NCBI RefSeq assembly: GCF_003576595.1
Contig: NZ_NQOU01000004.1
Coordinates: forward strand, 292,993-356,992
Length of the DNA: 64,000 bases
Reading direction: 5' to 3'
Source: Neopusillimonas maritima
GTDB taxonomy: Bacteria; Pseudomonadota; Gammaproteobacteria; Burkholderiales; Burkholderiaceae_B
Below, piece by piece: positions 25,256 through 37,131 of the stretch (its first letter is position 1; each line of letters starts with the position of its first letter). The notes beneath the pieces were generated by a model. That model did not search any database, had not been told where the DNA came from, and was given only the letters and a program-made list of their open reading frames with translations. The translations under genes were made by a program, and so were the position numbers.

Positions 25256-27351
25256 TGGAACAGACAGCCGATGAATTCTTCCATGACTTTCGGCAGGAAC
25301 TCCTGTCAGGTGCTGAAGCCAAGGGTCGGTTTCAGCTTGATGAGTTCATGGAAACAGTTGCAGCCGAACTTGTCGAAACAGGATTCACCGAGGGATTCGA
25401 GCTGTGTCACTATCGTCCGCCACAGGGTGGCATACGTGTAGATGGATACTGGTTTAATGACGAAGGGAACCTCGATCTTTTTGTCGCTGATTTCGATTCC
25501 CGTGCCGAGCTGGCTTCCCTGACAAAGACGGAGCTTGAAGCGACATTTAAACGTCTGTCTAGGTTTTTCGAGGCAAGTATCGACAGGGATCTTGCGGTTG
25601 ATCTTGAGGTCACTTCGCCTGGGCACGGTCTTGCCAAACAGATTGCCGACCGTGCGGGCGGCATCAACTCACTTAACCTGATCCTTCTCTCCGAACGCAC
25701 GCTCAGCGGGACAGTGCAGAGCCTCCCTGAAGGGGAGGTTGCTGGTATCCCCGCCAGCTATCAGGTATGGGATATCTCGCGGCTTCATCGTCAACGCAGC
25801 TCTCGAAGTCACAAGGAGCCGCTCGATCTGGACTTCGCGCAGATGTTCGGCAAGGGCATCGCCAGTCTTCCGGCTCATCTGGGAGCTGATGCCTATCAGT
25901 CCTTCCTCATGGTCATGCCTGCGGATTTTCTTGCGACCCTTTACGGAAAATTCGGAGCACGCCTGCTTGAGCAGAACGTTCGCACGTTCCTGCAGGCCCG
26001 TGGAAGTGTGAACAAAGGTATCCGGGCAACCATCCTGAATGAGCCGGAGATGTTCTTTGCCTACAACAACGGGGTGACGGCCACGGCACAGCGCGTCGAG
26101 ACTGAAACGGCGGACTCTGGTCTGGTGATCACGAAGGTTGTCGACCTTCAGATTGTGAATGGTGGGCAGACCACGGCATCACTGTTCCACACGCGGAAAC
26201 GGGACAAGGCGGATTTGTCACGGATATTCGTCCAGATGAAGCTCTCCGTCATCGACAGTCAGCAAAGCGAGATGGTCGTGCCGAAGATCTCGGAATACGC
26301 CAATACTCAGAACAGGGTGAATGCTGCCGACTTCTTCTCGAATCATCCGTTCCATGTTCGGATGGAAGACTTCTCACGGCGCATCTGGGCACCGGCACAG
26401 AAAGGAGCCACCCGCGAGACGCGCTGGTTTTATGAGCGTGCACGTGGTCAGTATGCCGATGCGCAGTCGAAGCTCACGCCGGCAGAACAGCGTCGCTTCA
26501 AGGCCGAATATCCAAAGCCACAGATGTTCACAAAGACAGACCTCGCAAAATTCGAGAATGTCTGGGATGAGCACCCTCGCTGGGTCAACCTTGGTTCGCA
26601 GAAGAACTTCGCGCAGTATGCCAAGCGCATCGGAAGCGAGTGGGAAAAATCTTCGGATACCTTCAACGAGTTCTACTTCAAGAGGGCTGTCGCTCGTGGA
26701 ATGGTTTTCCGTGCCACGGAGCGCATAGTTTCCGCGCAGGCTTGGTACAACGGCGGATATCGAGCCAACATTGTGGCTTATACGCTTGCCGTGCTTGCTG
26801 AGATCGCAAGGTGCAGGAACGAGGCGATCGACTTCCTCGCCATCTGGAATGCGCAGAAGGTGGATCCAATTCTGGAGACCGCGATTGCTTCTGTCGCATC
26901 CGTGGTAAATGAAGACATCACCGATCCTCCCCCTGGCATTTCGAACATAAGCGAGTGGTGCAAGCGGGAGGGATGCTGGACACGCATTCAGGCCAAATCC
27001 AACGTCATCGCTGCGAGTCTGGACACAGGGTTCTTCGATCGACTGGTATCGCTCGATGAGCAAATGGAGACCGAGCGAAACGCAAGGAAGACACAGAAGA
27101 TCGACGACGGCATCGAAGCTCAGAAGAAAGTATTGGCGATTCCGTCTGTCGATTGGGGTCGCTTGAACAGGGCACTTCTGGAAAAAGGAGTTCTCACATC
27201 AAAGGAAATGGGTGTGCTCAAGATCGCCATGCAGATTCCTCTCAAAATTCCAACCGAAAAGCAGTGTGCAGTGCTGCTGGAGGTCATCGAGAAGGGGCGT
27301 CTGGAGGGCGTGATCCTGAAGGATACGGAGCACTTCTTGAAAAGAACGTAA
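25255..27351 (+). CDS. AIPR family protein (abortive infection phage resistance)
   Basis: The ATG at 25255 overlaps the preceding stop (TGATG) and has GGAGGGG five bases upstream; a TTG one codon earlier is not needed. The 698-residue protein has the AIPR core motifs YNNGVTA (about 270-276) and VNGGQTTASL (about 301-310), followed by VPKISEYANTQNRVNAADFF. The N-terminal 90 residues contain DGYWFNDEGNLDLFVADFD, an acidic pattern often seen in this family. AIPR proteins occur in phage-resistance loci, sometimes with nuclease activity of their own. It is the last gene of the coupled chain, and no terminator hairpin is evident downstream. Confidence 0.9.
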   Translation: MEQTADEFFHDFRQELLSGAEAKGRFQLDEFMETVAAELVETGFTEGFELCHYRPPQGGIRVDGYWFNDEGNLDLFVADFDSRAELASLTKTELEATFKRLSRFFEASIDRDLAVDLEVTSPGHGLAKQIADRAGGINSLNLILLSERTLSGTVQSLPEGEVAGIPASYQVWDISRLHRQRSSRSHKEPLDLDFAQMFGKGIASLPAHLGADAYQSFLMVMPADFLATLYGKFGARLLEQNVRTFLQARGSVNKGIRATILNEPEMFFAYNNGVTATAQRVETETADSGLVITKVVDLQIVNGGQTTASLFHTRKRDKADLSRIFVQMKLSVIDSQQSEMVVPKISEYANTQNRVNAADFFSNHPFHVRMEDFSRRIWAPAQKGATRETRWFYERARGQYADAQSKLTPAEQRRFKAEYPKPQMFTKTDLAKFENVWDEHPRWVNLGSQKNFAQYAKRIGSEWEKSSDTFNEFYFKRAVARGMVFRATERIVSAQAWYNGGYRANIVAYTLAVLAEIARCRNEAIDFLAIWNAQKVDPILETAIASVASVVNEDITDPPPGISNISEWCKREGCWTRIQAKSNVIAASLDTGFFDRLVSLDEQMETERNARKTQKIDDGIEAQKKVLAIPSVDWGRLNRALLEKGVLTSKEMGVLKIAMQIPLKIPTEKQCAVLLEVIEKGRLEGVILKDTEHFLKRT

Positions 27352-27923
27352 CGCATCAACACTTCGTATTGCCTCGCTCCTTTCCTCTCCGTGGGAGATC
27401 CAATGCTGGCTATATGGGGCAAGCGAGTACAACATACCTTTTGCTCGGTCGGAGCCCGTGCCGTGGTGCTGGGCAACCAGTTGCTTTGCGTTATGTGACG
27501 TTATTGCTCCGGTTCTCAGAGACTTGAATTTTTTGAGTGCTCATTCATAGGGAATGAGGTCAAGAAAAATTCAAACTTCACTGTGCCGAATCTATAAATG
27601 ATGCGTTCCGTAAATCAAATGAGGTTTTCATACGCTCGGCAAGTCCCATTACTGGTGTGCTGGACGCAACGGACTTCTGAACGTACGCACCGAGATCTAG
27701 GATGAACAGAACTGCCACTTTGTGCTAGCTCGCGTAAGTTCACCTGCGGTTGTCTATTGGCAGCTCCCACAGCAAAGCGGTAGTTCGATAGGAACAACTC
27801 GCTAGATGTTTTGTAGCGACAACTGCAATTCAAGATCTTTATCTGATTGGCTTTTCAGTGGTGAACAGCAAATTGCTGCAGAGTCAACTGAAAACCATCT
27901 GCAAAACCGTGGTCAATTCACAG
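27352..27923. other. gap right of the defence genes
   Basis: No gene supported. Several short frames exist on both strands but none has a ribosome site or recognisable sequence. The stretch is compositionally uneven and probably contains decayed material from earlier insertions. Confidence 0.3.
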
Positions 27924-28760
27924 TTAGGCATCACTGGCGTACCACGACTGGTAGTTTGTCGACGTAGGCAACATGCGGCGGCCCTTTTTTAGATTGCATG
28001 AGGCGCATAACAATTGAAGATTTGTTATGTCGTTGATGCCGCCTGCAGCAAGCGGGAACATGTGATCATAGTGCTCAGCTTTGTTGATTGAGATGACGCC
28101 TGTTAGGTCAGTATTGCACGATGCACACATTCCTCGATCTCTGAAGTATATGGCCCGCCTTGCCCACTCTGGGACGTGCGTCCGTGTCGGAATGCCGTCC
28201 TTCCGCAGCAGATGACGCTCTTCAATGGCTAAATCATTTCGCGTTAGACTATCTACTACTCCAGAGACATAGCTATTGAGCTTTGCGAGCAGTGCTCTGT
28301 TCCCAAACAGGAGATAGAACACTTCATTAGTCAATTGAGTCAAGAGCGTGTCAAACTCGCCGGTGAGGCGAAGCTCGTTGTGATAGTCGTGAATAACGTC
28401 TTGTGAAGCATCTGCAAGATCTATTTTTTCCTGCTTCAACCATGCTCGAAAGCCAGGTGTTTCTATTTGGTGGTGCGCTAGCGCTTGATCAATCCACAAG
28501 CTGGGCCAGCGGCTGTTTTCTATAGCTTCTAGCGATACCTCTTGAAGGCGCTCATAGATTAAATCTTCAATGATGTACTGGGCGAAATCATGCAGTACGC
28601 TCCACTTTGGAAAGGGCCGCAGAAAAAGCCAAGCCTCACGACCTTCGTGCCAGCTATTCAGATTCCGAAGATAAGGCATCGTATCGTTGAGCACATTGTG
28701 AACAATATTCGCGTAATAATACGTTTCGAAGAACTCCATTCGGAGTAGTGGTTCGCGCAT
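27924..28760 (-). CDS. HNH endonuclease
   Basis: The 278-residue protein ends in an HNH/zinc domain: Cys212 and Cys215 (CASCNTDLTG), the catalytic region EHYDHMFPLAAGG (229-241), NDITNLQLLC (243-252) and the second zinc pair CASC (252-255), followed by NLKKG. The N-terminal 200 residues are helical with no recognised domain. It is a candidate nuclease of a defence or mobile element. It lies next to the island but on the opposite strand, with a 570-base gap, so whether it belongs to the same system is uncertain. Confidence 0.85.
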   Translation of the reverse strand: MREPLLRMEFFETYYYANIVHNVLNDTMPYLRNLNSWHEGREAWLFLRPFPKWSVLHDFAQYIIEDLIYERLQEVSLEAIENSRWPSLWIDQALAHHQIETPGFRAWLKQEKIDLADASQDVIHDYHNELRLTGEFDTLLTQLTNEVFYLLFGNRALLAKLNSYVSGVVDSLTRNDLAIEERHLLRKDGIPTRTHVPEWARRAIYFRDRGMCASCNTDLTGVISINKAEHYDHMFPLAAGGINDITNLQLLCASCNLKKGRRMLPTSTNYQSWYASDA

Positions 28761-28837
28761 GATCTGTGAAGTCTAACTATAAATAGACGACTCATCACCG
28801 GCTAAGGTTGGTAGCCTAACCTGACTGAGTCTAGTCA

Positions 28838-28883
28838 TACCAATTGGTAATCAACTGCTTGTGTACGTTTAGGCAAGCCTAAA
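28838..28883. repeat. two small palindromes upstream of the HNH gene
   Basis: TACCAATTGGTA (28838-28849) is a perfect 12-base palindrome. TTTAGGC-AA-GCCTAAA (28868-28883) is a perfect hairpin. Both lie 80-125 bases upstream of the HNH start and could be operators or remnants of the island's right junction. Confidence 0.45.
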
Positions 28884-29001
28884 AATTCCAGATAAGAGGA
28901 TTGTCTGCTCCTGGCCGATAACAGAAGCTCAAAATTTCTCCCCAACTCCTTTCCAACCAAAACCAAAACTTATAACAATCCTCCCCCATGCGCAACCCCA
29001 A

Positions 29002-29213
29002 GTCGTTGTGGGGGTACCGGGCGGTGGAGCTTTGAGCACGCCGCTGGTTGTACCTGGGTCGGAGATCCAAGGGCGCGGCCTGTTCGAGCGGGGCGCTTTC
29101 GACCCACCGGGTCGATCCCGCGAGTTCCGCGCCCGCTCCGAGCCAGGAGCAACCAGCGGGTAGCCCCGAAGGGGCCGTGCGATGGCCCCGCCGCCCGGCA
29201 CCCCCACAACGAC
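29002..29213. repeat. 212-bp imperfect palindrome downstream of gyrB
   Basis: The outer 23 bases of each arm (29002-29024 and 29191-29213) match as inverted repeats at 22 of 23 positions (GTCGTTGTGGGGGTRCCGGG core). A second pair of blocks (29042-29064 and 29136-29158) matches at 20 of 23 (CGCTGGTTG..CCTGG.TCGGAG). The axis lies at the small palindrome GACCCACCGGGTC (29101-29113). The element is much more G+C-rich than the flanking AT-rich sequence. Overlapping open frames across it on both strands are by-products of its composition. Confidence 0.75.
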
Positions 29214-29279
29214 GCCCAAAAGAAAATCGGGCCACCCAAAAAGGCAGCCCGACTCAAACAAAAACACCTCAAAAAACAA

Positions 29280-31748
<2,469 letters not shown>

Positions 31749-32855
31749 TTAAATGCGCATCGGCATGACGACGTATTTGAAATGCTCGTCGTCGGGCGAT
31801 GTAATAAGTGCAGACGCGTTGGCGTCGGGTTGAACCGACCAGCGCACCATGTCCGACTTCATGTTGGCCAGTACGTCCAGCAGGTAGCTTACGTTAAAAC
31901 CCACATCCAGGGGTTCGTGGCTGTAATCGACGTCGATTTCTTCCTGGGCTTCTTCCTGTTCGGCGTTGGAAGAAGACACTTTCAGCACGTTGTCGCCCAA
32001 CTGGAAACGCACGCCTTTCAACTTGTCGGTGGTCAGAATGGCGGCACGTTGCATACTGCCCTGCAAACGCTCGCGGTAGACCATGAAATGGCGTGTATAG
32101 GTGGTGGGGATCACACGGGTGTAATCGGGGAACTTGCCTTCCACCAGTTTGGAAATGAGTTCGACATCGTTGAAACGGAAACGAATCTGCCCCGAGGACA
32201 CATCGATTTGCACGGGGTCGTCGGTTTCACCCAGCAGGCGCTGCATTTCCAATACGGTTTTGCGCGGCACGATCACGTCGTGCTTCTGGGTAATGCCTTC
32301 GGCCGCCGTGGCGCTATGGGCCAGGCGGTGGCCGTCGGTGGCCACGGCGCGCACGAAACCGGGTTCGAACACAAACAGCAAGCCATTCAGGTAGTAACGA
32401 ATGTCTTGCTGGGCCATGGAAAAATGCACCTGGTTAAACAGCTGCTTCAGTGTTTTTTGCGCTAATGAAAACGACACGTCGAACTGTTCCGGCTGCGACA
32501 CCGTGGGGTAATCGTTGGCCGACAAGGTTTGCAACGCAAAACGGCTTTTGCCCGACTGAATGTTCAACTTGCCACTAGTAAGGCTTAAGCTGATTTCATC
32601 TTCGGGCAGGGCGCGCAAAATGTCCATTAGCTTGCGCGCCGCCACCGTGGTGGATTCCGATTCATCGCCCACGCCGAAATCGGCGTGCGTGGTAATTTGT
32701 ACTTCCAAATCGGTGGCCAAAAACGACACACTGTTGCCTTCCTTGCGCAACAATACATTAGCCAGAATAGGCATGGTATTGCGACGCTCAACAATGCCGG
32801 CCACCGTAGACAACGGTTTCAGCAACGCATCTCTTGTTGTTTGTACGAATTGCAT
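31749..32855 (-). CDS. dnaN: DNA polymerase III beta subunit (sliding clamp)
   Basis: The 368-residue protein begins MQFVQTTRDALLKPLSTVAGIVERR and ends with VMPMRI, the C-terminal clamp tail that helps bind partner peptides. Family landmarks include PILANVLL and TDGHRLAH. The ring-shaped dimer holds polymerase III on DNA. Its start lies two bases after the dnaA stop, so the pair is co-transcribed. Confidence 0.98.
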   Translation of the reverse strand: MQFVQTTRDALLKPLSTVAGIVERRNTMPILANVLLRKEGNSVSFLATDLEVQITTHADFGVGDESESTTVAARKLMDILRALPEDEISLSLTSGKLNIQSGKSRFALQTLSANDYPTVSQPEQFDVSFSLAQKTLKQLFNQVHFSMAQQDIRYYLNGLLFVFEPGFVRAVATDGHRLAHSATAAEGITQKHDVIVPRKTVLEMQRLLGETDDPVQIDVSSGQIRFRFNDVELISKLVEGKFPDYTRVIPTTYTRHFMVYRERLQGSMQRAAILTTDKLKGVRFQLGDNVLKVSSSNAEQEEAQEEIDVDYSHEPLDVGFNVSYLLDVLANMKSDMVRWSVQPDANASALITSPDDEHFKYVVMPMRI

Positions 32856-32857
32856 GA

Positions 32858-34291
32858 TTATCCTTTTAGGGTTTGTTCCAACACATGCAAAGCATGATTG
32901 AGTTCTGGGTTTTTTGACCTCGCTTCGGAAATTTTTCGAACGGCATGCAGCACCGTCGTGTGATCCCGCCCGCCGAACAGATCGCCGATTTCAGGCAAGC
33001 TTTTCTGCGTTAATTCTTTGGCCAGGTACATGGCCACCTGACGCGGCATGGCAATGTTTGCCGGCCGCCGTTTGGAATACATATCAGCCACTTTGATTTT
33101 GTAATAATCGGCCACGGTTTTCTGAATGTTTTCCACCGTAATTTGCCCGTTGGACACCGACAGCAGGTCTTTCAGGGCGTCTTTGCACACTTCCACCGAC
33201 AATACATCGCGGCCGTGAAAACGCGCATAAGCCAATACTTTACGCAGGGCACCTTCCAGCTCACGCACATTGCTGCGCAAATGCTTGGCAATAAAGAAGG
33301 CCACATCTTCAGGCATGGCCATGCCTTCCACATCGGCCTTGCGCAGCAAAATGGCCACGCGCATTTCCAGCTCGGGCGGCTCTATGGCCACGGTTAAGCC
33401 CGAGTCGAAGCGCGAGATAAGGCGACTGTCGATATTCGACAATTCCTTGGGGTAGGTGTCGGACGTAATAATAATTTGTTTGCGTTTGGCCACCATGGCT
33501 TCAAACGCATAGAAAAACTCTTCCTGCGTGCGGTTCTTGCCCGCGAAGAATTGAATATCGTCGATAAGCAATAAATCGAGCGAATGGTAATAACGCTTGA
33601 ATTCATCGAAGGCCTTACGCTGGTAGGCCTTCACCACATCGGACACGTACTGGTCGGCATGCACATAACGCACCCTGGCGGCTTTGTCGGCCTTCAACAG
33701 GGCGTTGCCAATAGCGTGAATCAGGTGGGTTTTACCCAAACCCACGCCGCCATACAAGAACAGCGGGTTATAAGATATGCCGGGGTTTTCGGCCACTTGC
33801 AGCGCAGCCGCGCGGGCCAACTGGTTGGCTTTACCGGTAACGAAGTTGTCGAAGGTTAAATCGGTGTTCAACCTGGAGCGATCGTAAACCGAATCAACCG
33901 TGGCGGCCGCCAACGGAGAGGGCGCGGGCGCAGCCGGTTCGGGTGCCATGGCGGAAGACTCGGTAAGCGCCGGCTCCGCATTCAGCACCGAAGCCGGGGT
34001 AGCGGGTGCCGAGGGCGGGCGCGCCGTGGGTGCCGCGCGGTTGCCCGACGCTGCCAGTTCGAACGACACCTGCACGGGCTGGTCGTACCATTCCGTTGCC
34101 AGGGTTTCAATTTGACGAGAAAAATTCTTGCGAACCCAGTCGAGCTTGAAACGGTTCGGCGCAGACACGCGCAACAACGCCTTGGACTCGTCGTACTCCA
34201 GCGGAACCAGAGGACGAATCCAGGCACTGATTTGCTGCGGGGGTAGGTCTTGCTCCAGGCGTTGAATACAGGTCTGCCAAAAATCTTTCAT
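32858..34291 (-). CDS. dnaA: chromosomal replication initiator DnaA
   Basis: The start chosen is [14 protein letters not shown] at 34289-34291, which matches betaproteobacterial DnaA N-termini; an upstream in-frame start at 34345 adds 18 unconserved residues. The 477-residue protein has the N-terminal DnaB-interaction domain, a proline/alanine-rich linker (about 85-150), the AAA+ core with Walker [19 protein letters not shown] and Walker [13 protein letters not shown], and the C-terminal DNA-binding helix-turn-helix with [14 protein letters not shown]. It binds DnaA boxes at oriC. A consensus box in its own upstream region suggests autoregulation. Confidence 0.97.
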   Translation of the reverse strand: MKDFWQTCIQRLEQDLPPQQISAWIRPLVPLEYDESKALLRVSAPNRFKLDWVRKNFSRQIETLATEWYDQPVQVSFELAASGNRAAPTARPPSAPATPASVLNAEPALTESSAMAPEPAAPAPSPLAAATVDSVYDRSRLNTDLTFDNFVTGKANQLARAAALQVAENPGISYNPLFLYGGVGLGKTHLIHAIGNALLKADKAARVRYVHADQYVSDVVKAYQRKAFDEFKRYYHSLDLLLIDDIQFFAGKNRTQEEFFYAFEAMVAKRKQIIITSDTYPKELSNIDSRLISRFDSGLTVAIEPPELEMRVAILLRKADVEGMAMPEDVAFFIAKHLRSNVRELEGALRKVLAYARFHGRDVLSVEVCKDALKDLLSVSNGQITVENIQKTVADYYKIKVADMYSKRRPANIAMPRQVAMYLAKELTQKSLPEIGDLFGGRDHTTVLHAVRKISEARSKNPELNHALHVLEQTLKG

Positions 34292-34337
34292 ATCCACCAC
34301 TTCAGTAAACCTCGATTCTACCTTGTTGTGGGGTAAG

Positions 34338-34346
34338 TTATCCACA
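34338..34346 (+). promoter_or_regulatory. DnaA box upstream of dnaA
   Basis: TTATCCACA, a perfect consensus, lies 47 bases upstream of the chosen dnaA start, in the gap between dnaA and the divergent rpmH. A partial inverted match (TTGTGG..CCACAA) surrounds it. One box fits DnaA autorepression better than an origin. Confidence 0.75.
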
Positions 34347-34455
34347 ACCCCGGTTCTTCATAGCCATGCGTAATAACGCTAAGCATTTGACTAAACTCGA
34401 ATAATTTGGTGAAATAGCAGGCTTTCCCTTATTTTCCAACCTAAGGCATTGAGCC

Positions 34456-34590
34456 ATGAAACGCACATTTCAACCTTCCGTTACTCGTCGCAAGCGCACA
34501 CACGGCTTTCGCGTACGTATGAAAACCCGTGGCGGCCGCGCTGTCATTAACGCTCGCCGCGCCAAAGGCCGCAAGCGTCTGGCTGTTTAA
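34456..34590 (+). CDS. rpmH: 50S ribosomal protein L34
   Basis: The 44-residue protein reads [20 protein letters not shown] and ends [11 protein letters not shown], an unmistakable L34. It is divergent from dnaA and starts the classic rpmH-rnpA-yidD-yidC-mnmE run. Confidence 0.98.
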   Translation: MKRTFQPSVTRRKRTHGFRVRMKTRGGRAVINARRAKGRKRLAV

Positions 34591-34647
34591 GCCGGTTTTA
34601 TTACCGGCCGGCGGCTTGTTGCACAAAGCAGGCAAGCCACCTTGTCA

Positions 34648-35019
34648 ATGAACACTGCGCGGGCCACCTTCTCGTCGGCGGCGCGCCTGTTGCGCCCCTC
34701 TGAATACGTTGCTGCATTAAAAGGCCGGCGCGTAGCCAAAGGGGCTTTGTTCGTTGTGTCTACCCCCAGGGGCGGCGCAAACAGCCCACAACCTCGGCTT
34801 GGTCTCATTATTGGCAAGAAGCAAGCCAAGCGGGCAGTCACCCGAAACACAATTAAACGCATCATTCGGGAAAGTTTTCGCCTGCAGCAAAACAGGCTTC
34901 CCAATCGCGACATCGTGTTTCGGCTGCACACCAGAATTGAACCTTGCACGCTAACGGCACTCAAAAAGCAGGTCCGCCAAGAGGCGGACACGCTTTTGAA
35001 GCAGGTTACAAAATGCTGA
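34648..35019 (+). CDS. rnpA: ribonuclease P protein component
   Basis: The 123-residue protein contains the RNR-type motif of RnpA ([20 protein letters not shown]), the basic helix that binds RNase P RNA, preceded by [10 protein letters not shown]. It matures tRNA 5' ends with the RNA subunit. I chose the ATG at 34648; a TTG two codons earlier is possible. The end overlaps the yidD start by 7 bases. Confidence 0.95.
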   Translation: MNTARATFSSAARLLRPSEYVAALKGRRVAKGALFVVSTPRGGANSPQPRLGLIIGKKQAKRAVTRNTIKRIIRESFRLQQNRLPNRDIVFRLHTRIEPCTLTALKKQVRQEADTLLKQVTKC

Positions 35020-35243
35020 AAAAGCTGTTTATTGCGCCCATCCGTTTTTACCGCTACTTTTTAAGCCCCTGGTTTGGCAACAGTTGCCGCTTTACACCCA
35101 CGTGTTCGGCATACGCCATCGAGGCCATTGAAAAGCATGGGCCCATTAAAGGGTGGGGGTTGGCGCTGTACCGAATAGGGCGTTGCAACCCCTGGTGTAA
35201 AGGGGGGCACGACCCTGTTCCAAAACCGAATCATCAGCACTAA
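35013..35243 (+). CDS. yidD: membrane protein insertion efficiency factor YidD
   Basis: The 76-residue protein [20 protein letters not shown] carries [19 protein letters not shown] and [12 protein letters not shown], the complete YidD signature. A longer open frame from 34944 is not used: the ATG at 35013 overlaps the rnpA stop, as is usual. The amphipathic N-terminus associates with the membrane and assists YidC. Confidence 0.96.
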   Translation: MLKKLFIAPIRFYRYFLSPWFGNSCRFTPTCSAYAIEAIEKHGPIKGWGLALYRIGRCNPWCKGGHDPVPKPNHQH

Positions 35244-35321
35244 ACCGTGTCTTGCTCAAGAACCCCGCTACTGCGGTAAACTAGCAGGCTTTGCTCTGTG
35301 TACTAACTGATAACAGGCGCT

Positions 35322-37034
35322 ATGGATATCCGACGCACCCTCCTCTGGATTGTATTTACGTTCTCACTGCTGCTGCTATGGAATAACTGGCAAATTCACA
35401 ACGGTCAGCCGTCGCTATTGGGGGGAGGGCCAACGCAAACCGCGTCCACCCAGGCGCCCGATAACGGCAGCCAAACCGGGCAAAGCACGGCAACCACCAA
35501 CAGCACCGGTAATATTCCGGAAGGCGTACCGGCCGGCAGCCAGGCGGCAACCGAGAACGTTCCTGCGCAAACCACCCAAACCGAACAGGGTGCACAGGGC
35601 GAACTGGTGTCAGTTACCACCGATGTGTACGACCTGACTTTCAACACGCAGGGCGCGCAGCTGGTAAAAGCGCAATTGCTTGATTTCACCGGTTTCGATG
35701 GTGAAGACAGCCCCATGATGCTGCTCGACAATTCGCCCACCTCTATTTATGTGGCGCAAACCGGCGTAGTCGGCGCACCGCAAGGCACGCAATTCCCCAC
35801 GCACTTAACGCCTTTTCGCATGGTTTCTTCAGAAACCAGTCTTACCGACGATTACCTCGACGTTGTTTTCGAAGCCGAATCCGGCAACTTGAAAGTCACG
35901 AAAACCTACCGGTTGGAAAAGGGCAGCTACAACATTCACGTGCGGCACGATGTTGAAAACCTGGGTAATCAGCCGGTTGAGCCGTCGGTTTACCTGCAGC
36001 TGACGCGCGACGGTAACGACCCACCCGACAGCTCTTTCTTCTACAACACCTTCACCGGCCCAGCCGTTTATTCCGAACAGGAAAAGTATCAAAAAATTGA
36101 CTTTTCCGACATTCAGGAAAACAAGGCGAAATACATCAAGCAGGCCGACAATGGCTGGATTGCCATGGTGCAGCACTACTTCGCCAGTGCCTGGGTGCCC
36201 ACTCAAGGGCAAACACGCTACAACGAAGCGCTGCGCGTAGGCAACAACCTGTACTCCATTCGTGCCATTGAGCCCATGGGCACGGTTGCGCCGGGTGAAA
36301 CCGCCACTGCGCAATCGCAACTTTGGGTTGGCCCGCAAGACCAGGGCGCCATGGAAAAAGTGGCCCCCGGGTTGAATGTGGTGGTCGACTACGGCTTCCT
36401 CACCATTATTGCCAAACCCTTGTTCGAACTGATGACCTGGATTCACAGTTTTGTGGGTAACTGGGGCTGGACAATCGTTCTGCTGACGCTCCTCATCAAA
36501 CTGGTGTTCTACCCGCTGTCGGCGGCCAGCTACCGCTCCATGGCAAAGATGAAGCAGGTAACGCCACGCTTGCAAGCCTTGCGCGAGAAGTTCGGCGACG
36601 ACCGCGCCAAGCTGAACCAGGCCATGATGGAGATGTACCGCACCGAGAAAATCAACCCATTGGGCGGGTGCTTGCCCATGGTGGTGCAGATTCCGGTTTT
36701 CATTGCCTTGTACTGGGTACTGCTGGGTAGCGTGGAAATGCGCGGCGCCCCCTGGATTCTCTGGATTCACGACCTGTCGGCCCGCGACCCCTGGTTCATT
36801 CTGCCTGCCGTCATGATGGGCACTATGTTCCTGCAAATTAAGTTGAACCCCACACCGCCCGACCCCATGCAGGCCCGCATTATGATGCTAATGCCTTTGG
36901 TATTCGGCGGCATGATGTTCTTCTTCCCGGCCGGGCTGGTGCTGTACTGGTGCGTGAACAACATTATTTCCATTGCCCAGCAGCGCTACATTATGCACAA
37001 GCTCGACAAGCAAAAAGAACAGGCCCAGCGTTAA
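35322..37034 (+). CDS. yidC: membrane protein insertase YidC
   Basis: The 570-residue protein has an N-terminal membrane helix (about 7-22), a large periplasmic beta domain (about 85-340) preceded by a Gln/Thr-rich linker, and the C-terminal insertase core of five helices with GNWGWTIVLLTLLIKLVFYP, the positively charged cytoplasmic loop KMKQVTPRLQALREKFGDD, and MVVQIPVFIALYWVL. It inserts membrane proteins alone or with Sec. It lies downstream of yidD by 78 bases and is followed by a strong terminator. Confidence 0.97.
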   Translation: MDIRRTLLWIVFTFSLLLLWNNWQIHNGQPSLLGGGPTQTASTQAPDNGSQTGQSTATTNSTGNIPEGVPAGSQAATENVPAQTTQTEQGAQGELVSVTTDVYDLTFNTQGAQLVKAQLLDFTGFDGEDSPMMLLDNSPTSIYVAQTGVVGAPQGTQFPTHLTPFRMVSSETSLTDDYLDVVFEAESGNLKVTKTYRLEKGSYNIHVRHDVENLGNQPVEPSVYLQLTRDGNDPPDSSFFYNTFTGPAVYSEQEKYQKIDFSDIQENKAKYIKQADNGWIAMVQHYFASAWVPTQGQTRYNEALRVGNNLYSIRAIEPMGTVAPGETATAQSQLWVGPQDQGAMEKVAPGLNVVVDYGFLTIIAKPLFELMTWIHSFVGNWGWTIVLLTLLIKLVFYPLSAASYRSMAKMKQVTPRLQALREKFGDDRAKLNQAMMEMYRTEKINPLGGCLPMVVQIPVFIALYWVLLGSVEMRGAPWILWIHDLSARDPWFILPAVMMGTMFLQIKLNPTPPDPMQARIMMLMPLVFGGMMFFFPAGLVLYWCVNNIISIAQQRYIMHKLDKQKEQAQR

Positions 37035-37059
37035 TTCAAAACGTGAAGCAATTGAAACC

Positions 37060-37089
37060 GGCGCAGGCAAACCCTGCGCCGTTTTTTTT
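37060..37089 (+). terminator. intrinsic terminator after yidC
   Basis: Stem GGCGCAGG (37060-37067) pairs with CCTGCGCC (37073-37080) around a 5-base loop, followed by GTTTTTTTT. It ends the rpmH-yidC transcript before mnmE. Confidence 0.9.
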
Positions 37090-37131
37090 CCCACACATGC
37101 ATACCAACACCGGAAGTAAAATACGCCCACA

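Noticed and set aside
26374..27063. 229-codon minus-strand frame
   Set aside because: Antisense shadow inside the AIPR gene, no ribosome site.
31782..32465. 227-codon plus-strand frame
   Set aside because: Antisense to dnaN.
34292..34455. oriC in the dnaA-rpmH gap
   Set aside because: Only one perfect DnaA box is present and the gap is short, so it fits autoregulation better; the cluster at 55.7-56.0 kb is stronger.
35829..36836. 335-codon minus-strand frame
   Set aside because: Antisense to yidC.
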